Assembly (NCBI GenBank): GCA_033032175.1
Contig: CM065321.1
Coordinates: 14,592,501-14,656,500, forward strand
Reading direction: 5' to 3'
Length of the DNA: 64,000 nt
From: Saturnia japonica
Taxonomy: Eukaryota > Arthropoda > Insecta > Lepidoptera > Saturniidae
Part shown: positions 1-12,405 of the stretch, in pieces
Layout: the number at the start of each line of letters is the position of its first letter
Numbering within the stretch: the stretch's first letter is position 1
The notes under the pieces: generated by a model
The model's database searches: none
What the model saw: the letters and a program-made list of their open reading frames with translations, nothing else
What the model was told of the DNA's origin: nothing
Position numbers and translations under genes: made by a program

Positions 1-654
1 TGAAATATTCTAGACAGCCAAACTAATCAAAATATTGTTTGCTGTGGTATCCTGTATTGATTACGAAACTAAAAACAAAGTGAATAAACAAGCTCGCTAC
101 AGTGTTTCAAACCAAACCTAGCGATGTTGCGACCCGCGAAACAATCAACCGAACAGCCGCTAAATAGAAATACCGAACTTGATACATGTCTAAGAGCTAG
201 GCAATGTTTACTGTTAAATTATGTAATATAAAGAATTTCAAAAGTAATTTATGCTATCGCAGGTCTGAAACTGGCCGGTTTAAAATAATCGCGGTGGTAC
301 ACAAGGAAACATACATAGTATAGTCAAAACCAAATTCAAAACTACTTTATTCAATTTAGTCCCGAAGAGGACGTTTATGAAAGTAAATACATTACAAGCG
401 GTTTGGAAATAATGTCAGTTATTGAAAATATCTGGCAAGGAGCTCTATCGGGTTTATCAGTTTTTTTTACTGTGTAAATAATTAAAATATTTTTGTGGAT
501 GATCAGAGAAGTAGTAATTTCCAGGTATCACTATCATTCACGTAATAAACCACCCTATAACAACCTTTTCACAATAAAACTTGATATGGTTCTAATTCTC
601 TAGTCCCTAGTTTGTGTTCATTAACTATGATAACTGAACTGAACTGAACAGCGT
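1..654. other. No gene seen; AT-rich non-coding DNA
   Basis: I see no coding region, RNA gene or recognisable repeat in this stretch. It is AT-rich with scattered stop codons in all frames and ends where a SINE begins. Confidence 0.5.
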
Positions 655-885
655 CATTAGCATGGTTTCGATTCCCAGGTCGAGCAAACTGTTATTGGGG
701 TTTTATATGAAATTCTTAGTAGCACCTCGCAGGTTGGTTTTCTGCCCGATCAATGGCAATAGGCTCACCTCATATTGCATGGGACCTAAAAAACATACCC
801 GGCGAACTGTGGGTGTAGATTAGTACACCTCTGTCTAAACCTTCATAGATACAGGTGTGATGGTATGTACGTATGTTGAACTGTG
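655..885 (+). repeat. tRNA-derived SINE, Metulj-like (copy 1)
   Basis: A short interspersed element whose body matches a second copy at 38243-38465. Shared landmarks are a B-box-like GGTTTCGATTC near the start, then GTCGAGCAA, GGCAATAGGCTC, GGACCTAAAA, GGCGAACTGTGGGTGTA, TACACCTCTG and a final ATACAGGTGTGA. This order resembles the Metulj SINE described in Heliconius and other Lepidoptera (family recognised from memory). The copy is diverged and has no clear target-site duplication. Confidence 0.7.
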
Positions 886-3414
886 CTTTACTCTCTATGA
901 GACAAAATGGGGCCGTTTTACATTACATTACATTAAAAAAATATTATTCTTTAATATCTGACATTGCTGACTTCTAGTTCAACGGAGTTTATTGATAAAC
1001 CGCATCTCGATTTTTGAATGCAGCTGCGGCGCGGCCTGCACCAATTACGGAGCAGCCCGCTGAATATTCGGGACTGACCGAGCTCGGAGCGATTTTAAAT
1101 TGAATTTCCCGGAATTACGACGACAATTTTAGAAGGAAACTGTCTTATACGGACAGGTATTGCGTGCGTTTCATCACGTAATACATTATTTATTTCACCC
1201 TCAGGCTGTTATGATTTCTTACTACTACTTTATCTTAATAGCACTCCTTAATTAGGTTGGCCTTGGTATATGAAATATCAGATGGAAAAGATTGTATAAA
1301 AAATTAAATATCATGCTCTGTTTTCATTTTAATTCCAGTAATTTGTTTTTGTAATATATTCTATTTTGATTAATATTTTTATTACAATTTATTTTAGCAA
1401 ATAATTATATATAGCTATTTTTATATAATAACCAATGATAGCGTCATGTAATAAGTTTTATGTCGTTCTAGTTATAAAATCGATTTTTACAAAACATTTT
1501 TATGCAAAATATTATTAATTGCATTTTTATTTTATTTCTATACCAGCAAATTCGATCGAATTTGGTAGGTATTTTTCAAATCTGTGTTATTTTATGATAC
1601 ATAGAAGTATTTCAGCCGTTGTAAATGTACTTGGATTGGAAAAAGACGCCAACTTTTATACGTAATTTTAAACCATATATTCCGACCGATACACCTTCAA
1701 TTTTTACAGTAAGAAGAAATACGAAATTGCTTTTCCCTGATTCGGTATATAGTTTGTTTTGAATTACTATGATCTCTTCTTCCATAAAAAACAGACAAAA
1801 TGTGTGTGATATCTCAAAATTATGATTCTTAAAACTCTAAATTCTCAGATTAATTTTCTTAAATTTTCACACCCAAATCATACATATATTTTGTCAAGTG
1901 TTAATTTCACGTGAAAACTTTGCGTTTACGAATTAACCGCAGCCGTTGAGATGTGCTCACCTATGAGTATGAAATATGAACGTAATTATCATATTGTGTT
2001 TAGAATTTTAAACAGTTTAATTTAAAGTTTAAAATTTGTTCGCGTTGATATATCATTTATGCAGTCGTGGACGTATTTTTCTATAGACTGGAATAATATA
2101 TTCACTTAATTCAAAGTTACTTTTATTATACAACTTCTATTGTTTTAAATATTTTTTTCTTTTTTCATAATCTCAACAGTTGTTTCACATTATTCAGTAA
2201 AATAATTAAATATTTACGATAAATATTAATTCCATTTTTTTTAAATTAAACTGGATTTTAATTCTCATCAAATACGAGTATACTAATCCTAGCTAAATTA
2301 GTACTTACATACGAACTTAAATTAATGAGATTAAAACTGTAATTCGATATCTAATTAATATTAATAGAGGAAATAAGTTTTTATGTTTTTTTTTATTTTT
2401 GTGGTCCAAGAAGTAGCTCAATAAGCCTAGTGGAATACTGGCTCTCAACTGCAGCTGCTTGAACACACCTATTGGTATTTGGCGACAGATTTATTTTGTT
2501 ATACTTAAAAACATATTTAAATGTATTGTCATTGAGCTTATGTAAATAAATATATAATCAAAATAAAAAATACGTTATTTATTTTAGACCTTAAGACGGC
2601 AGTTATGCATATTACCACCAGTTAGAAAAACATCTAGCCCATTGGTTGTCCGCGGTGCGGGTGGTGTGGTGACAGCATACGCCGCGGCGGCTAACAGTTT
2701 CGCTGCAAATGATTTCCTTGGTTGCGCATAATTTTGAATCCGTGATATCTTCTACGGGTTTAATTTAAATTACACAATGTAAAAGACCATTTTAATCTAC
2801 ATTAAATGTTTAAATTAACTAACATATTTTTCTGGATAAAAATTAATACTGAATTGGAGAAAATAGCTTCGCAATTATTCTATTGATTGTTATTATTATG
2901 TTGAAGATAAAAATAGTTACTCTGAGTCAACCTTAGAAGATAGACGTATACCATTGCGAATTTTGCTCTTGGTTTTTTAAAGAACTACAATTCTTATGTA
3001 TATTATTTTGATGTATCTTATAAAGTTTAGCCAACGTAAGCCATGTAAGCGCCCGAAAATCGTTTTTGACGACTTGGTTACAAAACATTGAATTTTCTGT
3101 ACCATAAAAAACTGATTAGAATAACTTCCATAAAAATTCTCTAAATGACAGTGAAAACCGTATAAAAGTCAGTTGCGTGGTTCAGAAGAAGTAAACGGTC
3201 AAACAGATAGACGTGGACAGCGACTTTCTTATATATTATACTATGTATAGATTTACTGAGGAAGGTTGCAGGATACGATTTTAAGAAATGTATCGCTTAC
3301 CCAGAACATCAGATAATCTGGCAAGAGTGCAGAGTAAATTTTACACTGGTTATACAAGGTAAATTCATTAATTGAGTTCGTCAATACTATTTATTATTGA
3401 GCGCTAGTAACATA
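886..3414. other. Non-coding stretch with two GC-rich patches
   Basis: No gene is seen. Two short CpG-rich patches stand out from the AT-rich background, at about 1015-1090 and 2640-2720. They could be remnants of promoters or of unrecognised repeats. A partial SINE-B copy lies at 2398-2505 and is listed separately. Confidence 0.4.
2398..2505 (-). repeat. SINE-B fragment, reverse orientation
   Basis: It contains TGGCTCTCAA, GCAGCTGC, GAACACACCTATTGG and a version of TTTGGCGACAG. These match the reverse complement of the 3' half of SINE-B copies at 37335-37545 and 59955-60215, and the same-strand copy at 23040-23225. The 5' promoter half is absent. Confidence 0.6.
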
Positions 3415-3487
3415 GCCCGGATAGCTCAGCCGGTAGAGCATTGGACTTTTAATCCAAGGGTCCAGGGTTCAAGTCCCTGTCCGGGCG
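3415..3487 (+). tRNA. tRNA-Lys(UUU): tRNA-Lys, anticodon UUU
   Basis: A complete cloverleaf can be drawn by eye. The acceptor stem GCCCGGA (3415-3421) pairs with TCCGGGC (3480-3486), followed by discriminator G at 3487. The D arm is GCTC...GAGC. The anticodon stem TTGGA/TCCAA encloses loop CTTTTAA (3446-3452), with anticodon TTT at 3448-3450. The T arm CAGGG/CCCTG encloses TTCAAGT. An A box (TAGCTCAGCCGG) and a B box (GGTTCAAGTCC) are present, and a run of five T residues at 3495-3499 can terminate RNA polymerase III. There is no intron. The CCA end is not encoded, as expected for a eukaryotic nuclear tRNA. It reads as a functional gene rather than a SINE head, because every stem pairs perfectly. 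Confidence 0.93.
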
Positions 3488-3494
3488 GAGGGAG

Positions 3495-3499
3495 TTTTT
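3495..3499 (+). terminator. RNA polymerase III T-run terminator of tRNA-Lys
   Basis: Five consecutive T residues on the sense strand, 7 bases after the discriminator base of the tRNA. This is the usual pol III stop signal. Confidence 0.7.
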
Positions 3500-3839
3500 C
3501 GATAGCACCTACCAACATCTCGCTGTAATTATTTTAAAGTAAAAAAGGGATCTTAATAGTGATTATTGAATCAACTCTGAGGAAAATATATTTTGGTACT
3601 GAAGCTGTTATATCCCGCAATATACAAATTATACAGCTAGGCTTGGTCAAGATTCGGCTAGTTATGTTATATAACGTATAGATACGAGGTTCACAAATGC
3701 TTTCGGTTTACTTCAAACTTAAAACAAGTAGGTACTTAGAGTACAACTAAAATTTTCTTAGTCTTCACACTTGATTATATCAACGATAAGAGTGAAGTAA
3801 GACTTCGGTTCATCTGACGCAAGAACTACTTATTATATA

Positions 3840-4135
3840 CCCATAAGCAATGTTACATACCGACATGGCTCAAAAAGGAAGTCTGCTAATTCAGCAGTGG
3901 GTCTGTTACAACTGTAGAACAATCGACAACCGATGGGGTAGAAGAGGTCTTGAGTGGTTACCACGTTTTGACGAATGTAGTGTAGGATGCCCTCGAACCA
4001 GATGGAACGATGACTTGCGATGACTTGGAGAAGACTTGTTGGAAGCCACTGGATACAAGTCAAAGATCGGATTCGATGAAGAACCTTGGGAAAGACACGC
4101 ATACAGCAGTGGAATTCTAAAAGCTGATGATGATG
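3840..4135 (+). mobile_element. RTE-type LINE, 3' fragment
   Basis: Reading the + strand with frame corrections gives a chain resembling the C-terminal tail of RTE reverse transcriptases: a TDNRWGRRGLEW-like stretch, then GCPRTRWNDDL, a LLEATGYK-like segment and WERHAYSSG. It then runs into a GATGATGATGA tail. The same landmarks occur in the longer RTE copy at 20131-21360 (opposite strand). Only the last ~100 codons and the simple-repeat tail remain, with stop codons inside, so it is a dead 5'-truncated insertion. Confidence 0.72.
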
Positions 4136-6650
4136 AAGTATCGCTTACAGTTACTATAACTTTTAGTGAATGTACAGACGTACTTTGAGAGCCCTTGATA
4201 TACATATATTAAGGCAGTAAACGTTTTATATTCCTAAATATTAAACCAGAATCTGAAGCCCAATAAATATCCATACAAGGGTTCGAATATATCAAGAAAA
4301 CTTTTTTCATGCTTATCTATCTGAAGGAAGTTTATAAATAACAGAGTATTTTCATATTTTCCCCTCCACTATCCGGCCGTAGTATTAACAAGGCGAAACG
4401 ATGCCACCAGTACAAAGTATGAAGTCTAAGACTTGGATACGTTTCGCGTTTGGACCAAGTTACAGAAGATATATTTACTATCTGAATAAATAAATCATGT
4501 CTCGGAATATTTGGAAAATTCTAGAAAACCACTTCCAGTTTGAATACTAGTAATTTTGCGAACTCATTATAAATAACTAAAAACTCGCAACTCGTGAGCC
4601 AAACGTATGAGCGCGGGATGCGTATGCGTCGTACGTCATGGGCTCGCTCGGAAGCAATTTTTCAACTGGATGGCGGTCGGACGGGAGCAGTTCCTTCCGA
4701 TTCCTTCGGCAACAGCGTATTGGTAATGGAGGCGGGGTTCTTCGCTATTTTTAAAATGTCGTTAGCTAGCGGGAGCGGCTAACGAGTCGTATATCGCCGT
4801 CGCACCTATGCTGTAGTAATTATTTCAAATTATATTCAATGTACAATAACTAATTCTTTTTTTACATATGTTTCTTACAAAATTTTATATTAAATGTTTT
4901 TATATGATTTTAGACTGTGAACTGTATACGTATATTCCGAAAAAAAAGTCCGATTTATTTACAACATTGTTTAAGCCAGTTCAGTTCAGTTTTGGACAAC
5001 AAAGTAAAAACAACAAGCGATAAAAGGAAGAAACTTTCAAGAGGACTTCAACCACAGATTAGCGTAAACAACAAGACTTTAAATACAACCACGACGCGAC
5101 GACTATACTATAGACGATTTCTCTTAACTACGACTGCGACTAAGTTTACACCAGTAGTATGTTCCGTTCTTGTCTTGTTAAGTAAGAATTAATTATTTTC
5201 ATTAAAGTAAACGGCATTTTATTACTTACTGGTATAAACATATGTTTGACAATTTAGTTATAAAATGTTTATCTTTTAAATTTTATATAATATTCTTGTT
5301 GTGGTATAGTATAATAACAAGATTAGCAGAACCCGCATAGAATTCAAAGAGTTTCGAAGGGGTTTCAAGGATGTGGTTGGCAACATGCACTGGCACACAC
5401 GGCGTTCCAACTTATACCTCAAAATTATTAGCCTATTATTTTAACTTTAATTATGAGATCGAAACAGGGTCTGGTAACACAAGTTTGACATTAAAAAACA
5501 CTGTATAATCTGTTGTTATTGAATATCAATGCCACAGAGTACTTTTGTATATAGGAGAAGTCAATGCCGGTTTGATTGTGTGCGATAAATAATTTCTATA
5601 AAGTTTTGTTTGTCTTGTTGAATACAGGAAGTTTGGGTCACGGGATGAGAGTTCCTCATATTGCGGCCATTTGGACCTGTAATATTTTCACATTTGAAGT
5701 GTACGTGAAATTGTAATATTGTTATTTGGAACTTTCTGACCTCTTCGTGTTAGCGTAATATTGTGAGATGCTAGAGTTGTAAATGACTGACCTTTGACTT
5801 ATCATTGTCTGTCCCCTTCCTATCGTTTGACGATTGACGTGTGGACTCATCAAAGTGGACACCGATATAGGTAAGTTAATTGTTGTAAGTTAGTTAGTCC
5901 TGCAAATGACAGGTGTGTTCTGTCCATATATCAACCAAAGGTTCGGAAGTCCTAGTTTTCAACTGCTCTTAATTATCTATTCCCGAGCGGATAAGTTTAG
6001 TCAGGGGTGGAATCGTAAATCAAAATCGAATAAATTTAACCGCAACCTCTTATCACACGGGATGCATTGTTAACAAAGTTACGTGCGGTGTATTCATGCC
6101 AGTTTACTGGCAACTTTTAACTGGCCAGATGTGGCTCAGCCTGCCGGGGTATGAATCTGATTTGCTTTTAGATTAATACGGTACGGACGAACTTTTTTTT
6201 ATTTTATAACAGATGAGTTTTCAGAGTTCTTACGTTTCGAAAACGCTTGCGACCGGCTGGCTTTGGGAAGTTTTGTGTTTCGAATATTTGCTTCACTCTG
6301 TAACATATTTGGACTATCGAAAATTTTCACGTTTTGATTATAATTTCGCAAACACTCCGGATGTGGAATGAGCTGACGTTTTCCATTGGACTACAATTAA
6401 TTATGGGGATCATCAAACTCCCCTCTTGAACAGGTTTTTGGATGGCCAGTAACGCGCATGTAATGCGATGACTGTTTAGTATCAGGTGGATAGCATGCTA
6501 GTATGCAACCGTCGTTATATAAAAAAATGTAACTTAATAGATTGTTTTTTTTTTTAATTATTATGACATAGCAAATAATCTTGGCCTATAGCTATTTCTA
6601 GCCAAACTTAAGAAATACCGGAGTCTTACTGACTGACCGCAGGAACACTA
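4136..6650. other. Non-coding stretch with one GC-rich patch
   Basis: No gene is seen. The interval 4594-4782 is GC-rich and contains an open frame of about 60 codons with no recognisable domain. It may be a promoter or first-exon remnant, but nothing proves it. The rest is AT-rich sequence with no landmark I recognise. Confidence 0.4.
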
Positions 6651-6654
6651 CAAA

Positions 6655-6730
6655 AGATTATTCGGCTGCGATCTACAGGCGGAGGTATTTCACCAATTGG
6701 GTTGCTCCAAGTAGAGTTAAAACTCCAAAA
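6655..6730 (+). repeat. Dispersed repeat R9, short copy
   Basis: It carries GAGGTATTTCACCAATTGGG, then TTGCTCCAAGTAGAG. Close variants occur in 56210-56420 (+) and, reversed, in 23380-23625. The family is unidentified; it is probably a SINE or LINE tail. Confidence 0.5.
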
Positions 6731-6984
6731 GTAATTCTACTTGCTCCATCTCTTTTGTTGTTACGACTAATTGAAGACTTAGCTGTAACGGCTTAGATAC
6801 TAGTGCGTATTGCTAACACAGTTTAGACTATAAAACATCAGCACAAGCTGCTGTCTGCTTTGCTGCAGACTACCATATCAACAATGCTATAGCTTCACAA
6901 TGATACTCTAATTTACGTTCTTAAAAAGGATTGCCTTTGGCCAAGTAGAGAATTCTTGTCTATGTCCAAGATGATCAATTAAAA

Positions 6985-7165
6985 CGAAATACCTGGCTGA
7001 CCGAACTGTGCTTGGTGTCTTATAAATAAAAAAATAAAAAACACCTATCTAGGTAAACTTAGAATGTAAAACATTATCTGAATGCAAAGTTTCATTGAAA
7101 TCGTTAGAGCCGTTTCCGGTACATGTACATATATAAGAATTTCTCACTTATTATAATAAGATTAA
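6985..7165 (+). repeat. Dispersed repeat R5 (copy 1)
   Basis: It contains TGACCGAACTGTGCTTGG, ACACCTATCTAGG, GTAAAACATTATCTGAATGC and TCGTTAGAGCCGTTTCCG, in the same order as the reverse complement of 31020-31235. One end can fold as a hairpin of the ACCGAGC/GCTCGGT type, which resembles Helitron 3' termini in Lepidoptera. The terminus itself is not clean enough to be sure. Confidence 0.6.
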
Positions 7166-9159
7166 TACTAAGAAGTGCTATCGAATTAATTTTACCAAAC
7201 ATAATAGGTTTTATGAAAAATATTGCAAAAAATTCCAATATAACTCTGAATCCTTACAACACATTTCATGACGTAATGGTTATTTACTTGTTTTGATTTA
7301 TTTTATTTTCATTTATCTATTGCAGTTTTATTTCATGTATATAGGTACTCAATTTATAATGAGTACAGACATACATTTTTATATTTGTCTTTGACGGAAA
7401 TAATGAAAGATCTGATGACCCATATATTCACATGAGTAACCAACAAAAATGTTAAAAGTTTGCTGTTCTGGGTTTTAAAGACGAATCCGCTTTCCCCAAA
7501 AGCTTATTATAGGATCGAGCGACAAAAACTTCTTACTGATATTTATCTATCCAATCGCATTCTCTTTTATATTCCATGATACTGAGTTTTAACGCTTTCT
7601 TATTGATGGAGAAATTTTTTATGAGAAATTAGTAAAAACCTCGTAAATAAACTTAGACGCTCAATAAATGATCTCATAAGTACCGCTATAAAAATTGAAA
7701 ACTTGAGAACTATGGATTTTTGGTGACAGCATTCACCATTATGACGTAAACTGACGAATCCCGTACTTGAAGTATAATAATTTAATTTTCATCACACGTT
7801 AGTTTGTTAGTCAAAACAACAACGTTGTGAAAAAATTACAAAGTTGAAACTAGTAATAGGAGTGAGTTGGTACAATTTGAATTTGAAATCAGATTTCAAG
7901 AAGGAACTTAACGCTTTTTTTTCCATTCCGCCATAAATATGTTAGGCGCTTTTGCACTCGCGCCAACTTTAATCGTCTTAAGTATAATTTATCTTTGGTC
8001 CCTTCGTTTCCACAATGCTCCTACCGTTCCCTGTCTCCGGCGACTTTATCTAAGATCTTGAGAGATTCACGCATTTTCTCAGTTTAATGTATGCTTTGGG
8101 TACAATTGCTGAGGGAAATATGCGCGGGATCCCATCATGGATTAGTCTTTGGAGTGTTTCTGCCGGTAAATTATTATGCTTGTCTCGAAGATTATTTATT
8201 GATTATTTGTAATTGATGTTTACAAAGTGATTAAAGAACGTGCAAATAAGTGTTCATGGTATTGATAAGTTTGCAAATATTATATTATTAAACACAGCGA
8301 TTTTTTGTAAACTCTATTAAAAGGTCTGCAATTACGCAGTTGAAGGCATTTTTATTTTTAAATATTATCGATACTATTTTTTAAACAGGTTTTAGTTTTT
8401 TGTTTAATTTTGGGTGTGAGTTAATTTTTACAACAAATTCATCTGATGTTAACTGATAATAGAAACTGGAATGGCTTTCAAATAAGTAAGCCGAACACAC
8501 ACCGATAGATATTCCAGAAATTCCAATTACATCTGATAAATGCTGTAAAAGCTTCTCTTATAGAATAATCGTAAATTTTACAATGGTATTTTCAGCTAAC
8601 ATATTCACATCCAAATAGAGAGAAAAAGATTTTTTTTTTTTTGTTTTTCTATTAGCTCGGCGCATTGACGGTACTGTTCCTGATGGTAAACACAGCACAG
8701 TCCAAACACAACGGTGACCACTGTGAGATCTAAATCCATCGGTAGTTGCCTCTGTCATGCCGGTCTATATAAATGTCTCTTCACGTTACGCTTAAAGAAA
8801 CCGATGTCGTTAGAATAAGAGAACACACTGGCCGGGATGTTTCACAGTTTCACGGAACAACAACTATGACAACTATAAGTCGTATAGAACATTTTAGTTC
8901 GTGCCGAGATGGAGGTTATTGTTAAACTGTGACTCCGAAACCATGATACAGACGGTGGAACACGTTCAGCGAAGCGATGTTCCTGTGTAGCTGAAGTGGC
9001 TCGATGTATTTAGTAATGCCTAAAGGGATTAAAGTGATAGAGAATTGTTTATTTTTTTGAACGCTCTAATCACTGGAACTGCTGGTCAAATTAGATAAAA
9101 TATTTTTGCTATTTATAGCCTATTTTTATTGAGGAAGGCTATAAGCTGTATAATACATA
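7166..9159. other. No gene seen; possible LINE-derived patch near 8740-9040
   Basis: Mostly AT-rich DNA without landmarks. The patch 8740-9040 is less AT-rich and reads like LINE 3' sequence on composition alone. I could not match it to another copy in the window, so it is not called. Confidence 0.3.
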
Positions 9160-9511
9160 CTAGCGATCGCCCTAAAGTCGAAATTCGACCAGCGACTTTT
9201 TGATCATAGACTATTTTCTGTCTGACATTTACAGTATTCATAAACAATGAGTATTATCTACATCACTTGCTGACACTTTTCGTTGAGTGACAAAGTCAAT
9301 ATTTTGGGAGGTCTAAATTTAATGGCACTGGTCAGGTTAGGATTTGCAATATTAATTTATTTTATGTAATATATTATTATCAGATATTATAGATAAATTT
9401 TAGCATTCTGTACTCCTTCTCCATTTAAACATTAACCATTCCAAATCTCACAGTCTTCCGTGCACGCAATACGCTTACTACAAGCTTTTGCTTCACGTAT
9501 TAATATATAGA
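9160..9511 (-). mobile_element. Non-autonomous Helitron (family H1), copy a, full length
   Basis: Read on the minus strand, the element starts TCTATATATTAATACGTGAA and ends with the hairpin GGTCGAATTTCGACT-type palindrome, then GGGCGATCGCTAG. It lies between A (9512) and T (9159). A|TC...CTAG|T with a hairpin about 10-15 bases before the end is the classical Helitron signature. It has no coding capacity at 352 bp. The same family occurs at 28490-28668, 41094-41284, 42513-42877, 44238-44942 and 53245-53605. Confidence 0.82.
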
Positions 9512-9914
9512 TGATTTAACCATTATCGTTAGCTGAGAACAACGAGAGGTTAATGTAACATTGAATTGTTGCGATGAAGAGTTGGTCGAAAAAATTTAAC
9601 ATAGGTGAAATGTACACAACGGAAACAACTGTCTGCCAAAATGTTAATTGAAAGAGCGAAATATCTTAAGACATTTTGTCTGCATTCGTACTAATTCAGA
9701 GCGTCGTGGATGGAACTCAGTGGCGCGGTTAATGGGTACATCCGACGCAAGTGTTCCGCCATTCCTGCATTTGGATGCTTCTCTAGTATCATTTTAAGAT
9801 ATTTTTATAGCGTTACTGTTTAAATAAACAACAATAAATGATCTAACATCTTGAGATTTACAATTAAACTGATTAGGTTTATATTTGTATTAATATTTAT
9901 TGTATTACTATATT

Positions 9915-10080
9915 ATTATGTACCCGCGGCTTCGCTGGTGTGAACTACAAAAAAAAAATCCGGGATTAAAAGCCTATGCGTTAACCCAGGTTCTAAACAA
10001 TCTTTATGCCAAATTTTATTGAAATCCGTACAGCCGTTTCTGCGTGATTGAGTGATCCTGGGAAATCGCAATAAGTTATC
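9915..10080 (-). mobile_element. Helitron-type 3' end fragment (family H2)
   Basis: TACCCGCGGCTTCGCTGGTGTG near the left edge is the reverse complement of the GCGAAGCCGCGGG motif near the 3' ends of many lepidopteran Helitrons. The body contains CAAATTTTATTGAAATCCGT and GCCGTTTCTGCGTG, common in these elements. The terminal CTAG is not preserved. A better-preserved relative starts at 49331. Confidence 0.5.
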
Positions 10081-10106
10081 GGACCTTTTTTTGACTTTTT
10101 TAATTA

Positions 10107-10345
10107 ATTTATTGACAACAAAAAAGACGGAGGTTCTTTAATCGAGTGTATTTTTTATATTGATATTCAACCATAACTTCTTTAATTATGAACCGATTTT
10201 GATGATATTTTTTTGATGGTAAGGGGTTACCTTAAGGGTATTTCTATTTTAATTTAATTGGCATTGGACATTATACTTCGAAGATACACCAGGGAAATCC
10301 TCAAAATCATAGAAGTTGATTTTCTTATTTGTTAAAAATTTATAG
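10107..10345 (+). repeat. Dispersed repeat R6 (copy 1)
   Basis: It shares AAAAAAGACGGAGGTTCT, CAACCATAACTTCTTT, GAACCGATTTTGATG, TTGGCATTGGAC, CTTCGAAGATACACCAGGGA and GTTGATTTTCTT, in order, with copies at 18236-18452 and 45495-45805. It probably derives from an untranslated part of a LINE. No coding segment remains. Confidence 0.65.
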
Positions 10346-11767
10346 ATAAAAACTTTTTGATGGTCGATAGTTATTTGCACTCAAAAACAAAGTGTCAAAA
10401 ATATTAAATATAATTTAGATCTTATTTATATATCTATATAACGCTATATTTTTTTAAAAGTCTTGAAACGTAACTTGTTTTTACCATTATTAATCTTCTT
10501 CCTTTGTTACTTCTATCTTTATTTCCTTTATTCCTCCGCCACAATGAGCCTTCCCTTCGAAGACAAATGATTATGATTATTTATATTATCAATTTACATA
10601 CGATGAAAGTCACATGTCAAAGCTATGTTAGGTTTATATGTACGCAGTATTCCGTTCCCAAGAGATACGAGGTCGCAATCATCTTAATGTTCGATATACA
10701 GCCTCGCGTTTGTTTTTATATCGACGCCGGTTTTCAAAGGGATCGCTTTCGTACAGGCAGTAAGGTTTACCTTCATAAATTACTCTCCGACTAAATGCTT
10801 TTAAATTTCAATTTATACCAGTGTATATACAAACCCGGATCGATATTAGAATCTATTCTTTAATGGAGAACATGTTCGGCAAGATAATATCTTCTTACAC
10901 AAAATGGTAGAGATTTGCCAATGTGCGCGCATCATGGAAAACTGCTTGATAGATTTAGATCACTTTTTTTTGTTTTACTCCTTTGATACTGGGCCCATAT
11001 AAAAAAAAAATCACGGTATCTTCATTCAACAAGAGTTATTAAATTTTTAACAATCTACGATTTTTATAAGCACTATTCGTCCGGCGATGTGTTTCTTGCA
11101 GAGAAGTGGGGATTATAATATTAGTATAGATTAAAGCAAACGATGTCGCGGGTGATTGCTAGTTATATAACAAAAATATGTGATTGATCGAACTACGCTT
11201 GATACCATGCAAAAGGAAAAAAACGCCTGACTTAGTTAACTAGGAAAGTAAAACATTATCAAGTACAAAATAGGCATCATCGAAATATATAGAGCTGTTC
11301 CCGAAAAGCCAATTAAATTTATACCATACAGAGATCCTGGATTACCTTCTCGATACCCTGGATAGGTTGTAGTGACGGGCTGTCCCCATTGTGTATGATA
11401 CAAACGTTAATATATATTTAGAACCGCTAGAGTTACAAAGAGACATTCCTACGTTGAGTGTGTTTTATCGTCTGTGCCATTAATACTCTAAAGTATTGTT
11501 TGACCTTATCCCATCGTCTTTCTTCCACTACAGAACCTCGCGGTCTGATGCATAGGGCTACAGCTAAATAGTAGTGTTCATCTAAGTACGAACAAAGTTC
11601 AACGAACATTCTTCCAGCCAATGTAATCCCTCCCTTATAATATTTGGTCCTTGAAGGCCAATAAAATCTGTATTACCGACGGTTGCCGTTATTTTTGGAC
11701 TGCTCCATTCAAGTGATAACAGCACTTGCTGTACAGTAATTTTACTGAGCTAGTGTACAAAAGTAAA
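10346..11767. other. Non-coding stretch with a degenerate R5 copy
   Basis: No gene is supported. An open frame of 96 codons at 10504-10794 has no recognisable domain. About 11180-11305 contains AGTAAAACATTATCAAG and neighbouring pieces that match repeat R5 at low identity. Confidence 0.4.
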
Positions 11768-12405
11768 GATTGCCCACTCATGGCCGTTTTCAAAAACATA
11801 TCTGAGTTTACTATCCCTGTTGCAGCCGCGTAATTTAAAACCATTACAAATTATAGTCGGTAGCTTGATTTCAATTATTTTTTTCTCATCGCTAAGAATT
11901 ATGATATCCAGTGGGTGTAGTTTTTCGATTTGTCGTTGTAATCACCGGCTCTCGCGACACACACTCTCGTCGGAACATCGTCGCGTTCGCACGGGCAAAA
12001 CTCGCTCGCCTCGGACATTCCTCGTTAACCATATCCTCCAGAACTGAGTACTATTAAGTCAATGTGTGTACAGTGGGTGCTTGAAGGTTCAGGAACTTTG
12101 AATGTACCGACCGACCAGCAAGTGCCACAGACCGCACACCGGTGAGTTGGCATGACATTTTGTATACACTTATTTCGCTGGATATTCGCATCGTAATTTC
12201 GCTATTCGTTTCGTATCGCAGGTTGGATCTATATTCGCTTGGGATGAACCAATCCCCGATGAGTACATATTTGTAATAAGTACTATATATAACTTAAGAT
12301 AGATATCGGCTGCCCTCATATCTATTCAAGCCATAGGATATTAATATATATTATATAGATACGAAAAACTATCCGTTGATAGGTTATTGAAAACGGTCGT
12401 TAGTA
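11768..12405 (-). mobile_element. MITE M1, copy 1, interrupted by a nested insertion
   Basis: Two pieces, 11768-11818 and 12252-12405, together match the MITE at 17929-18190 in reverse orientation. Left-end landmarks are GGCCGTTTTCAAAAACATAT and CTGAGTTTACTATCCC. Right-end landmarks are CCCCGAT, ACATATTTGTAATAAG, GAAAAACTATCCGTT and GGTTATTGAAAACGG. The two pieces are separated by about 433 bp of unrelated GC-rich sequence flanked by ATCCCTG and ATCCCCG, which looks like a short target duplication. The copy also lacks about 70 internal bases present in the other copy. Confidence 0.7.
11819..12251 (+). other. GC-rich, exon-like segment inserted in a MITE
   Basis: This segment sits inside MITE M1 and is clearly richer in CpG than its surroundings, especially 11945-12030 and 12100-12145. 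It ends one GC-rich block with CACACCG|GTGAGTTGG, a strong splice-donor match (donor GT at 12142). It holds an open frame of 75 codons (11820-12047) with no recognisable domain. It could be a captured promoter or 5' UTR exon, or an unrecognised small element. No acceptor partner can be assigned from sequence alone. Confidence 0.4.

Noticed and set aside
4917..5192. Open frame of 91 codons on the plus strand
   Set aside because: No recognisable domain, low-complexity composition, no splice context and no repeat in the window. Length is within chance for 64 kb of DNA.
10504..10794. Open frame of 96 codons
   Set aside because: No domain or family resemblance; no coding-like composition.
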